DNA from: Phaeoceros laevis | Taxonomy: Eukaryota > Anthocerotophyta > Anthocerotopsida > Notothyladales | DNA length: 56,781 nucleotides | Assembly (NCBI GenBank): GCA_049999765.1 | Contig: JBNGIQ010009289.1 | Coordinates: 51,585-108,365 of the forward strand | Reading direction: 5' to 3' | In this document: positions 45,635 to 55,346 of the stretch, piece after piece | Layout of the letters: each line of letters opens with the position of its first letter | Position numbering within the stretch: position 1 is the stretch's first letter | The notes under the pieces: generated by a model | What the model was told of the DNA's origin: nothing | The model's input: the letters and a program-made list of their open reading frames with translations, nothing else | Databases searched by the model: none | Translations under genes and position numbers: made by a program

Positions 45635-47672
45635 TCAGTCCGAGTCTTCTTCAGCATTTACAGCAACTAAAGACAATGCCGTCTCATCCTTGTATTCGAA
45701 AAGAAGAGAAGCCTCAGACCTGGCAGCTGCTACAAAAAATACTCCAAAGAGAAGAGAAGGAACCAAGTACAGGAGAGCTGGCTGTGCAGCACCAGAAACA
45801 GAGTTCACGACTGCAAAGACGAGCCTGACAGTGAGAAAACTACGATGCAAAAAAGTATCAGCAAGTGCTGCTTCAAGGTTTGATATCCCCTTACCAACTG
45901 TGAGAGTGAGTCCGAAGATGTAGGAAGCAATGCAGGTGACGAAGTAGGTCTTGTCAGGAGTGTTTCCAGCTTCTGGTAGGATCTGGTCATCCTCACTTAG
46001 TAAAGACGAAAGCCTTGACCTAGCTCGATCAAATCTGAGCATCAGAGCAATTAGAAGTCCTGGAGCGGCGACATCACCCAAGCCCAATATAGCGTAGTCA
46101 TTCACTGCATTTTCCTGCAAAAGTGTCGGACGATATATTGAATTCGAGGTGCTAGGTTCTCAAGTACATTCTGAGGGATTGCTGCTTGGACCAAATTCGT
46201 GCCAGTTTCGAACTTACTCTCCAGTGAGGGAAGATGAGTTTCATTGGTCCATCAAAAGCATCAGAGGTAGCCACCTGTATTCACAAATCAATCGATCAAA
46301 TGGCAGCCAGCATACGCCCTGCTACATCTAGAAGGACAAGGAGTCCAGGTGGGAAGCATGTCTGGCTTTGTCCAGGTAAGGGCCACTCAACCACTAGACG
46401 GACCTTTCCCAGACCTAGAGAACAGGGCACTTCTTACTTTCAGCATGACATTGTCACCAAATACATGTGATGAGCCGAACACCCAGAATACGTCGTACAG
46501 AAGCAGTCCTGAGAGCATAACCGCCGCGATAGTAAAACTGTAAAGCACACACATGACAAAGGAAGCTGCTATCAGCGCCCTCAACTTCTGCACTACCTGA
46601 TGCATGCCGTATGCCTTAAAATCAAGCTGTTTGAGAATGAGGTGAAATCAGGCTTACCTTCCAAGTGATAAAAGCTGTAGCAGCTCAGTAGCAATGCACG
46701 CAGCCATGAGATTGTTCAAGGTGAATGGGGCTCCAGCTTGTTTGCTAGCAAAAGCCACAGAAATAGCCACTGCATTGTCAAGCAGCAAGCTTAGAACCAA
46801 CCTGTACTGGTGTGATTGGATCATGCTGTGCCAGCAAGAGATGAGACATACCCAAAGAAGCAAGCACGTCGGCCTGGGTGGCGGTAAAATGCACAGGCCG
46901 CCCTTCATCTACGATGAGCCATGTAGGAAACTCTGAGCATGCAGACAGCTGAGAATCAGCATCACCAGTCCAGAAGCACAATGCAAGTATGAAAGTCCAG
47001 TTGCGTTGATGCTGGGATGAGATGGGTTCTTCATATCATTGAAAGGGACTACGTACCGATTCGCCATACAGAGCGGCTCCCATCAGGAAGAAGTGACTGC
47101 AGCGGCTCAACCAAGTTGCTCGCTACAGCCACGGTTCCAGCTATGCCCAAGTATGCTGAAATGAAAGCCTTGAGATTGAGATCCGGGAAAAAGCGTAGCA
47201 AGCAGTAGAAGCCAAAGAGAGAGACGGAGCAGAATAATGGCACTGCTAACCCTTGCTTGAGTGACAGCTTCTGTGACTTCTTTTTTGCCAAACTGTGTAA
47301 GATCAAGGAGCAGCGCTGAAATACCCACTAGGAAGGAGGGACAAGAGCAGAACGACAAAGTCAAGCATTCCACGACGACATACCTTCTGTGGCTGCCTAC
47401 GTAAACGACCCACAGGGCCAGAAAGAGGAAATAAAATGCACCCGTCCACTGAAAGCGTGGCAGCACAGGCACAATAGGAACCGCTGCCAGAAACAGGGCG
47501 TACGCAGTCTGTTGTCGAAAATTGCAAAACAAAACCAGGAATTAGGCTGAGGACCCGAAATCCAGCTCGCCATCTCACCATCCAAACTTACGAACAACAC
47601 TGCAAGCCCAGGACCGATGCAAGCTGTTCCAGGACCCTGACCAGTTCTGTTGGTGTCCTCCTCCACTGCCAT
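45635..47672 (-). CDS. Signal peptide peptidase (SPP, GxGD intramembrane aspartyl protease)
   Basis: 395-residue multi-pass protease of the presenilin/SPP family, which cleaves signal-peptide remnants and other type II segments inside the ER membrane. Nine exons: 47672-47592, 47508-47384, 47292-47057, 46932-46852, 46769-46658, 46537-46438, 46274-46218, 46114-45895 and 45810-45635; every junction is GT-AG and in phase. The two catalytic aspartates are in LLLYDVFWVFG (exon 6) and AILGLGDVAAPG (exon 8), and the PAL motif is in AAQPALLYLVP (exon 9). The region after the first Asp (SSHVFGDNVMLKVATSDA) differs from canonical SPP (FFTPVMVSVAKS) and is closer to SPPL-type spacing. The C-terminus is acidic without a KKxx signal. 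The start at 47672 puts the first membrane segment where SPP has it. Confidence 0.9.
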
Positions 47673-48043
47673 CCATCCAGTGCATGCTCCAATTCCAGTT
47701 CCAACTCATCCGAGGTTCCTGGCACCAATTCGTCTTCCTCATCCGGAGAACCAACGTCCTTGTTGGAACAAAGGAGGTGGAACCCGAAAACCAGCTTCTT
47801 CTTGCTCTTTCCACCATATCCAGTCTTGAGCTGAAGAGGAGCATGCAACTTCAACTTGCCCTCATGGCAGCCTCTCGCAACGATGGAGAAATCTCCACCA
47901 GATGTCTGACCATGCGACCCAAAATTTCTCTTGAACAGGAGCCCCTGCCTAGGCCTGCCAGGGCTGAAAAGCGGAGAAGACTGCAAACTCCCAACCAGCG
48001 GATGCGTCTGAACCTGCATTCTGCTTGTCAAACTGACTGACAT
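47588..48043 (-). other. Upstream open frame overlapping SPP exon 1 in another frame
   Basis: A long frame opens at or above an ATG at 48043 (MSVSLTSRMQVQTHPLVGS, Ser/Arg-rich like a transit peptide), passes through an acidic segment (SPDEEDELVPGTSDELELEL) and reaches the first SPP exon in a different frame from the membrane protein. No family is recognised. It may be 5' UTR sequence, an uORF, or the true N-terminus if an extra intron exists. Confidence 0.3.
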
Positions 48044-48752
48044 CAACCTAGGCCCATGCCAACCACCCACAAATTGTTGTTGCAACAGCTTCAATCGAAC
48101 ACGCCGGGTGCCCCGGAAGAGCTCGCACCCAGCAAGCAATCTGCTGCAGCGAGCATTTCCCGCCTCAGAGCTGCCTACATGGAATCGTGCGTCCTCGGGG
48201 CGCCCCGTGTTCACGTCTCCAACGTCAGACTCCTAGCATTCAATTGGTAACGTGTAAGGTTGGTGCACACAGCTACATTCAAAGGCCAGCACAAATTCAA
48301 GTTTTATTACTGGCTTCTGTGGCAACAAATTCCTTATCTCACGATTAGCGAGTAATCACGCTTTCACTCTGCATTAGCCGCAGTAGACTACGGATTGGGT
48401 AGCGGGCCGGGGTAGGACATTACACTAGAGGGAGGCCGATTACACCCGGTGACCGATTACACCCGGTGGCACTCGGGATGCCATACTACCGTATAAAAAC
48501 CTGCTAGGAGGAAGACCCCTATTCCGAGTAGAAATGTCTGGGGGCTACAGTAGACTAAGTGTGTGAAGAGGGTTGAGTCGCCGGCCGGATGATTCTGCTG
48601 CCAACTCCGACTCTCCGCCGGTTTGTCTTGGACCCTGCGCTCGCCTTGTCCGGTAGCGCGTTGCACTGGAGACGACACTTCCTCTACGCGCGACCTTTTA
48701 AACGACGCCAAAGATCCCTTAGAGGCGAGCGAGCAACAACTCGACGCGATCC
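48044..48752. other. Divergent intergenic region
   Basis: Upstream region shared by the SPP gene (minus) and the Ser/Pro-rich gene (plus). A short direct repeat (gattacacccggtg, doubled at about 48439-48468) is present. No further gene is seen. Confidence 0.4.
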
Positions 48753-50066
48753 ATGGCGGATGTTCCGGTCGCAGGAGAGGCGCCAAGCGGAGGCGATGCA
48801 GGGAGAAGGGCGATCGGCGAGAGCGAGGACACGAGCTCGGAGGATTTTCCGCCGGTGAGGATCCGGAGCGAGCCGCGGTTCCAGAATGTGAGCTTCAACC
48901 AGCTTCCGGATCGCGATCGTGATTGGGCTCGCAATGGAGATGGCGATGGCGAGAGCAAGCCGGCGGAGGTGACCAAGCACATGGCTGCTCCAGCCTTCAG
49001 TCGGGATTTCAGCTTCAAGCCCCCCGCGAGCGGAGACGAGGATGGCCCCAAGTGCCACAGCGCCACATTCTCCCCCTCGTCCGAGCAGCAGATGCGGGCC
49101 ATCTACGGGAAAGAAGTGATCGACAAGGTGAAGAGGATGGACGTCACGGCGGAGGAGAGGAAGGCGGCCAAGCAGCGGCCGGCGGCGCTCAACGTTTCTC
49201 CGACCTTCAATCCCTCTGGGCTCGGCCAGCTCTCCCCCGGGCGCACGCCGATCGCGACGCCCAGAGGGAGCTCGCAGTCGCCTTTGCAGTCCCTAGGCTA
49301 CCGCCGGTCCGACGCCTGGGAAGGAGCTGCTGCTGCTCCATCCCCACCAAGCCCGCAGTGGGCGGATCGGTCTGTGGCAGATCTCCGGACGCCTCGCTCG
49401 CCGCGCTCGCCGCCGTGGGGCTCCAGCACGCCGCAGTCTCCAGAGCCGGCAAGATGGACGGCCAAGTCTCCAGAGCCGCTGGAATTCGGGCCCAGATCGC
49501 CCACTCCCGGCAACGGATCATCCAGGGCTCCTGCGCGCCGCAAATACGTGGACCGGCGGAGGAAAGCTTCACACTCCGGATCGGGTTCTTCCGGGAGCAG
49601 AACTCCGATCGAGAGAGTTCCTCCTGCGCAGCTCACCAAAGGCGGTAGCAGATCTGGAGCGCTTGCTGCTGCTAGCACTGCCGCTGCTGCTGTCACGCAA
49701 GTGCACGCCTCGCTGGGGTCGCAGCTCAACATATCGATGGATTCGGAGTCTCCGTCGGGATCGGTAGCAGACGCTGAGTTCGAGCTGAAACGAGTGCATC
49801 GCCCCAGGGAGGATGCAGTTGCGGCTTCTGCTGCTCCCGCCACCAACGTCAAGAGCAAATTTGCTGGTGCCGCTTCGGAAAAAAAAAAACTCCAAAAAAC
49901 TGGCACGCCTATCCATTGGCCAGATTCAATCCATTGGCCAGATTGCGGCGGTGGGTCAAGCGGCTCTTGTCAAGTTACAGCAAAAATTAGTGGGGTTTGG
50001 GTTATGGACAATAAAACCATCTCGCACCTGGATGGTGCAGTTGTAAGATGGTGCAGTTGTAAGTAA
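48753..50066 (+). CDS. Ser/Pro-rich, probably disordered protein of unknown function
   Basis: A GC-rich open frame of 437 codons starting at a good ATG. The N-terminal 120 residues are acidic and basic mixed; a block MRAIYGKEVIDKVKRMDVTAEE (about 121-142, predicted helical) follows. A long Ser-Pro-rich part comes next with repeated SPEP, PRSPRSPP and SPTPG motifs, typical of proline-directed kinase sites and intrinsic disorder. No domain is recognised. The end is doubtful: after an A11 run at about 49880 the frame becomes odd (repeated IHWPD from a 17-bp direct duplication), while the next frame gives a more protein-like KLARLSIGQIQSIGQI, so either a homopolymer error or an intron may be present. 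Only the part up to about 49,870 is well supported. Confidence 0.6.
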   Translation: MADVPVAGEAPSGGDAGRRAIGESEDTSSEDFPPVRIRSEPRFQNVSFNQLPDRDRDWARNGDGDGESKPAEVTKHMAAPAFSRDFSFKPPASGDEDGPKCHSATFSPSSEQQMRAIYGKEVIDKVKRMDVTAEERKAAKQRPAALNVSPTFNPSGLGQLSPGRTPIATPRGSSQSPLQSLGYRRSDAWEGAAAAPSPPSPQWADRSVADLRTPRSPRSPPWGSSTPQSPEPARWTAKSPEPLEFGPRSPTPGNGSSRAPARRKYVDRRRKASHSGSGSSGSRTPIERVPPAQLTKGGSRSGALAAASTAAAAVTQVHASLGSQLNISMDSESPSGSVADAEFELKRVHRPREDAVAASAAPATNVKSKFAGAASEKKKLQKTGTPIHWPDSIHWPDCGGGSSGSCQVTAKISGVWVMDNKTISHLDGAVVRWCSCK

Positions 50067-50798
50067 CAATACTAGGAGAACTGCCAAAAGATTGTGTGCA
50101 TTCTGAAAGTGTTCCGCAGCATCAAGCGGCGTAAACGACGCCATGCCCAGCGCCAGCATGAGCAGCACATAGAGTAGGTTTTAGGCTAGAATAGATCCCG
50201 AGTCAGGCGAAACTGCAGTTACTAGACTAGGCTAGGTCGAACTGGGATCGCTCTCTCTTTCCCCTCATTCTGGCTCAGCTCCTACGCAAGAACGTTGGTA
50301 ACAGAAAGCATGTGGCAGCATTGAAAAAGAGCAAGTAAACTCAGTCCAAAAACATAGAGGTTTAACCAGGAGACTCAGTACTGGAAGCCGAAAATTCGGT
50401 TCTCTCTTAACAACAACGACAATGAGCTCATGCACCTTTGACCGACCTGTGATTTCTGTATCTAACAGTTCAGACAAAACTGCCAGCAATCCTAGTACTC
50501 ATCTGAGTGAACGAAAGAATGTTCAGCCTGTCAAAATTGTGAACTCCCTCGGAAGCATTGCATTCCATTCCTTTGCAACCAGTTTACCTTTCAGGACGTC
50601 TTCCGCTTTCAGCAGAGTCAGCTCTCACACTTTGAAGTTATCGTCTACCTGTTGCTGTTACCGACCTTGGTGACCGGCAGACACATAGGTCAGCACAAGA
50701 CAAGAAACATAGCATGTAGAAAAAAACAACACCAGGACCAGGGTGTGGGATGAAATGACAAAACGCTGTTGACCTTGATGAACTCAAGGCATGCATAC

Positions 50799-51090
50799 CT
50801 GGAGGCGCTGTGACTTTGTATGTGTAAACGCCAGCCGGCACCGGATTCAAGGAGTAGGGAATTCCGAAGCCGTCATCGTCGCAGACGAGCTCTCCACGGC
50901 CGTAAGCAAACAGGAGTGTGTGGAACACAGCAGCAGCTTCTGTTAGGGGTTGGTGACAGGCAGCAGAGACAGTTTCCCCGTCCAGGAGCAACACCTTGAC
51001 GTCGATCCTAGGGCCCCGCTCCGCAGCTTCCAACAGACCGTCTTCCTTCACATCCGATTCGTCCACTTGCATCTTCTCAACGTTCTCATC
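50799..51090 (-). CDS. Exon of an unrecognised gene
   Basis: Well-bounded candidate exon, with acceptor CGCTCAG at 51091 and donor CAG|GTATGC at 50798. It encodes a 97-residue segment: DENVEKMQVDESDVKEDG, then DVKVLLLDGETVSAACHQPL, ending GIPYSLNPVPAGVYTYKV. The acidic start and the compact beta-rich middle look like a real domain, but I know no match. Further exons are likely on both sides: a frame at 51188-51541 (MPFSPFGNFFHPTVFP) and another at about 51940-52190. Confidence 0.45.
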
Positions 51091-51939
51091 CTGAGCGGGT
51101 ACAAAGCGGCTTCAACAAAGTGGTACGCACCAAGCACCACAAGACCTACTACTCTAGGGCAGTCGAAAACAAGCTCAGAATGAAAGTTCAAAATTCTTGA
51201 GTTGAGCCATGATGGACCATTTTGGTGCTACACTGGCGCCGCTGATCGCCTATGCAGCGTCCTTTGTTGTTGTCCTCATCGCCGCTCATCTTCTCAATCG
51301 CGGCGCGGCGTGCTGAAGGGAAAACGGTAGGATGAAAGAAATTTCCAAACGGACTAAACGGCATGAAGCTTTCAGCTGCAAAAGGTGTCCGGGCCACTCT
51401 TCTGTCCTGGTAGGCCATGGTCCGAATGGAAGGAAGACTTCCAGTGTTGTGTAGCTGCTGCAGCCGGACACCGTGCACTCGCTGGTAAAGGGGCAGCCAG
51501 GTGCTGGTGTGTGGCTTTCTAACTTCCAAAGCTTGTGGCAATTGACCTTCTGACTTCCGTTTCCCAAAAGCTTCCCTTCAAATCTCTCACGCACCTGCTA
51601 GGCATCTGTTCAACTGCTGTCACAGCAGCACTATCACAAAAGGATGTCGGAAAAAACAATGTGGTTCGCATGCCACGAGGTTGTGATTGAGGCCTGTTCC
51701 CGTGATTGAGGCTGCAATTTCCGCATATTTGCACATGGAGGTTGTTTCCATCGTTCCGGCTGCCACCATGTCCCTTTGTTCCAGAGAAAGCAAATGTTCC
51801 TCACAGACTACAATGCTGGTACCAAACATGTTCATCTCTTTGAGACGTAGGCTAGTTGTGCTACCAAGTCACACATTTGTGTATGCTCTGATTGGTCCTG
51901 CTGTCCTTGGCCGACCAGAGTAGCGGGAACTACCTGCTT

Positions 51940-52167
51940 GTTGGACGGCACCAGCAGCTCCCAGAACTCTGGCGTTGGGTAGAATCCGCCTAGCTTCTCC
52001 AGGGTTCCCTCCGCTTCTGCATCCTGAAGCATTATCCCTAGAATCTTGCAGTCTGCATTGGCAGGCCTGCCTTCTCGCGCCTTCACCCTTCCAGCAAGCG
52101 GGAAACAGGGCCTGTGACAGAGATGTCTTCGGGACGGCCAGGGGCGGTGGCCTGAGGAAGCCGCCAA
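51940..52167 (-). CDS. Candidate exon of the same unrecognised gene
   Basis: Minus-strand frame with ADCKILGIMLQDAEAEGTLE and KLGGFYPTPEFWELLVPSNK, ending at a good donor CAG|GTAGTT (51940/51939). No start or family identified. Together with 50799-51090 it suggests a multi-exon minus-strand gene between 50.6 and 52.2 kb. Confidence 0.4.
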
Positions 52168-52201
52168 GGCTCCGTTTTCGGGTTGTAGAAGATCTTCTAG
52201 A

Positions 52202-52343
52202 AGAATTTTGCTGACAAAAAAAATCTCATTCAGACAGACACACAGACAGACACTCTAGAGCACAAACAGACAGACACTGCAGAGCACACATGTGACTAAA
52301 GAGTCTGTGTGAGTGAGATCTATTTGTTTGTCAGCAAAATTCT
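52202..52343. mobile_element. Small foldback element, 142 bp
   Basis: Perfect 17-bp inverted termini AGAATTTTGCTGACAAA (52202-52218) and its complement (52327-52343). The interior is made of CAGACAGACAC repeats with a tctagag and a ctgcag palindrome. No clear target duplication was found. It resembles a MITE or a hairpin-forming simple repeat. Confidence 0.65.
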
Positions 52344-52422
52344 GGTAGACCTACATGCTAGGTGTGGAAGCCTGGTAAGAAGCCTGTCCAAATGTTCACT
52401 ATCCTGGACATGAAATGGATAC

Positions 52423-52967
52423 GTAAGGGACGACCGTGAGAATACTGAAGATCTAGCCAACTGGTGCTCAGGTGTGAGTGCGAGAGATTGTGGTCTTTCT
52501 CTTGGGTGTGAATGTGCTTGCTTAACTCTATCCCCGTCAAATTGAGATTGTTGTCTTTCTCCTGGGGTGAATGTGCGTGCGTTACTCTATCCCTGTCAAA
52601 CTGAGACACGGACAGGGATCGCTGACACCGATCCACCACGTGTGAATAGAACACATGACCAGAATGATGTGCCTCCTCCCATACTGAAAAGAAACGGAGC
52701 TGATTGGAAGTGAGAACAGGGGCATTTTCCAGTGCATACCCGGCCATATTTGAAGAACATATTGAATGAGGCCAGAGGGCCTGTTAGGGTGAAAGGAAAT
52801 TCCTGTCAAAAACGCCAATGCAAGCCTGTAGCTGGCGATCTTCACGCTGATGGTGCAACTTTACGCGCTAGGCAGTGGTTGGCGATCTTCACGCTGATGG
52901 TGCAACTTTACGCGCTAGGCAGTGGTTACGCAGGGTAGCCCTCCAAAATGGCCGACGGTGTGACTGT
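52423..52967. repeat. Left arm of a ~0.5-kb inverted duplication
   Basis: Inverted copy of 54862-55346, with scattered substitutions and small indels, the largest being an extra 47-bp tandem copy in this arm. It begins gtaagggacgaccgtgag, which includes the last codons and stop of the GRP-type PPR gene, and continues through that gene's 3' flank. The copy boundary lies inside the PPR coding end, so the duplicated unit is the gene's 3' terminus rather than an obvious transposon. Confidence 0.85.
52834..52927. repeat. 47-bp tandem repeat, two copies
   Basis: The unit ggcgatcttcacgctgatgg up to ggcagtggtt is present twice in direct succession, essentially identical. The right arm has a single copy, so the duplication happened after the arms separated. 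Confidence 0.9.
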
Positions 52968-53364
52968 CCAAGATCTCCTCGAGGACTTCGTACTGTGGCA
53001 AGGGCGGAGGCAAAGTTGGAGGTTTTTGCATCCCTGGGAGTGGACGAGGCTGCTGTTTTGTGATGTGGCGGCGTGGGGTATGCCTGCTACAGGGCAGGGC
53101 GCCATCGGGGCCTGCGGGGTGCTGGCTCGCAGCACCTGGCATGAGGTAAATCATATGCCTGCTTACTTGCATTTGTGGAAATGTGTTTTATTTGCAGGTG
53201 CGAATAGGAAGGGTCCAATCCCTGTGGAGGTCCCTGCACACAGTTTGACAGTCCAGTCTGCCTTTCTGGCAAGGTCAATGGCCTCCCTAAGGCGAAAACA
53301 GCGGGAGGCCTGGAGGCACGGCCGCGGGGAGTATGATGAGGGCTGGAACGGCTTCAAGAGTTAG
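52948..53364 (+). CDS. Open frame of unknown function at the inner edge of the left arm
   Basis: 138 codons from MADGVTVQDLLEDFVLWQG to EYDEGWNGFKS. The ATG and first six codons lie inside the inverted arm, so the right arm also carries MADGVTV in mirror orientation, where it ends after a few codons. The frame contains no recognised domain; the C-terminal third is Arg-rich (SLRRKQREAWRHGRGEY). It may be a fragment. Confidence 0.3.
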   Translation: MADGVTVQDLLEDFVLWQGRRQSWRFLHPWEWTRLLFCDVAAWGMPATGQGAIGACGVLARSTWHEVNHMPAYLHLWKCVLFAGANRKGPIPVEVPAHSLTVQSAFLARSMASLRRKQREAWRHGRGEYDEGWNGFKS

Positions 53365-53496
53365 GTCAGGTCCTTATCTGGCCCGCCAGATTTTGAGCCT
53401 GTATGTGTCTCGAAATCTGTTACATTGGTAAACAATGCACACAAATAGTGCCATACATCGACGTTACATACTTTTGAGAAGCACTGTCTGTCTCAA

Positions 53497-53685
53497 AAGC
53501 TCTGTCTGTCTTCTTTCACAGGAAGTCTGTACTACAGACTTCCTGTGAAAGAAGACAGACAGAGCTTAGCTTTCTTTTAGTATTCTAGACTCTAGAATAC
53601 TAAGAGCACCTGTACTAAGTGCACCTGTACAGACTTAGTCTGTACAGACTAAGTGCACCTGTACAGACTCTGTACAGGTGCACCA
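53497..53685. repeat. Run of consecutive perfect palindromes
   Basis: A 35-bp arm (53497-53531), one central C (53532) and its exact complement (53533-53567) form a 71-bp perfect hairpin. It is followed directly by ttagtattctaga-c-tctagaatactaa (about 53575-53601), by the palindrome ttagtctgtacagactaa (about 53635-53652), and by gtgcacctgtacaga-c-tctgtacaggtgcac (about 53653-53683). Three of the four have a single C at the centre. Confidence 0.9.
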
Positions 53686-53790
53686 CAGCACTGCTGAATA
53701 CTAAGTAAGAACGATCAAATTCCTAGATGAATAGTAAGTAAGAACGATCAAATTCCTAGAACACTTAAGAAACCATGAAATACTTGCAAC

Positions 53791-54332
53791 TTAGGCCTCA
53801 ACAAACAAACTGACTCGATGTTGATGAATTAGGCTCATCACACCTCTCCTTACAAGCAGATTGCAGCTGCTTGTGGTTTGCCTCGGAAGGCTAAAAGGAC
53901 GGCCATCCTGTCTCTCAACACAGATCCGGATCCATATACTACAGGTAAGACAGATCAACCTGATCATCATAGAATGCTTTTTACTTAGAAGAATGATAAG
54001 CAGCACTAGGGCCATCAAGACATATACGAGGTAAGTCTGCGGAGCTTTGGTCACCGACATAATCACTTTTGCCACCCCAATTGCATCAATGTCAATACTG
54101 CTCACATTGTTCCATTTGCTGGCACCAGTACAACTTGTATTGTAGAATGCGGGGCACTATTAGATTGAGAGTCAAACACATATACAGTAAATGTAAGGGG
54201 ATTTCCAGGTTTCTGTGGGCTCAGTAGAGCAGGCCCATGTGCAATGCAACGTGACGTATCTAGAGGTCCTGTGATCCAACACTTTTTTGTATTTGGGCAC
54301 CTCTTGACTTGATTCTCTTTAGGGACTAGCAA
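53791..54332 (-). pseudogene. Coding remnants: ectodomain-like segment and membrane anchor
   Basis: Two minus-strand frames in the spacer between the inverted arms. The first (54332-54102) has a beta-sandwich-like segment (NPLTFTVYVFDSQSN, TIQVVLVPANGT) and ends at AT|GTGAGC, a possible donor. The second (about 54105-53960) contains a clear membrane span (TYLVYVLMALVLLIILLSKK). Together they suggest the C-terminal part of a type I membrane protein, broken or multi-exon. No family is assigned. Confidence 0.35.
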
Positions 54333-54861
54333 AGAGGAAAGATGGAATCACCTGGGAAGACGCTCTTGGTTAAGTTACTCTTGAGAAGCACTCCTGCATA
54401 GTAGACTAGCACCTCATAAGTTCAATGTACGTGCTGAAGTGCACAAATCGCAGACCTGGGAAGGCGGCTGCTGCTGAATGAATATTAATGGTTCATATTC
54501 CACAAGGTTGACATCAGGGCACTCTAAAGGCATCAACTTTTGCTCAGTCACTTTCCATTGTGCTCTCATGGCCTTCCAGCTCTGAATATGACCTTGGCAC
54601 ATAAACATCTTGGCTTCCAACGTTCATTCCCTCATCCGCAGCATCACTCCCTTGTACTGATGCGCATACAGTTTCAACATGGCCTTGTTGGTCCCTCAGA
54701 TTACAAAGAAGAACATTGTCATAGCCATCGTCGACTCCACAATCACTCTCGGCAGTAAAACTGGATAGCGGTTGCCTTCGCTACTTTACCCTGGTGCCTT
54801 ATTTTCCTCCTTAGTACAAAAGCATCATGAACGCTTCCCTTGTTCCGTCAAAACGTAGCTA

Positions 54862-55346
54862 CAGTCACACCGTCGGCCATTTTGGAGGCCTACCCTAAGT
54901 AACCACTGCTAGCGCGTAAAGTTGCTCCATCAGGGTGAAGATCGCCAGCTACACCCTTGCATCGGCGTGTTTGACAGGAATTTCCTTTCACCCTAACAGG
55001 CCCCTGCCCTCATTCACTATGTTCTTCCAATATCCCCGGGTATCCACTGGAAAATGGCCCTTTTCTTACCTCCAATCATCTCCCTTTCTTTTCAGTATGG
55101 AGGAGACACAACATTCTGGTCATGTGTTCTGATACGTGGTGGATCAGTGTCCGCGATCGCTGTCCGTGTCTCAGTTTGACAGGGATAGAGTTAGGCACGC
55201 ACATTCACCCCAAGAGAGACAACAATCTCAATTTGACGGGGATAGAGTTAAGCAACCACATTCACACCCAAGAGAAAGACGACAATCTCTCGCACACACA
55301 CCTGAGCACTGGCTAGATCTTCAGTATTCTCACGGTCGTCCCTTAC
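54862..55346. repeat. Right arm of the ~0.5-kb inverted duplication
   Basis: Partner of 52423-52967. It starts inside the final codons of the GRP-type PPR gene (55330-55346) and covers its immediate 3' flank, so this arm is in the original position. Confidence 0.85.

Noticed and set aside
53140-53203. An intron in the 52948-53364 frame (GAG|GTAAAT to TTTGCAG)
   Set aside because: The splice signals are good, but removing the intron shifts the frame and gives an early stop, while the unspliced frame stays open.
55330-55346. The GRP ending of the PPR gene as damage by a transposon end that replaced DYW
   Set aside because: The ending matches a known class of editing factors, and the HAE site fits the same class. 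The inverted arm therefore copied the gene's own end rather than creating it.
52423-55346. A Mutator-like element with long terminal inverted repeats
   Set aside because: No 9-bp target duplication and no transposase. One arm boundary lies inside the PPR coding sequence, which fits an inverted duplication better. Not fully excluded.
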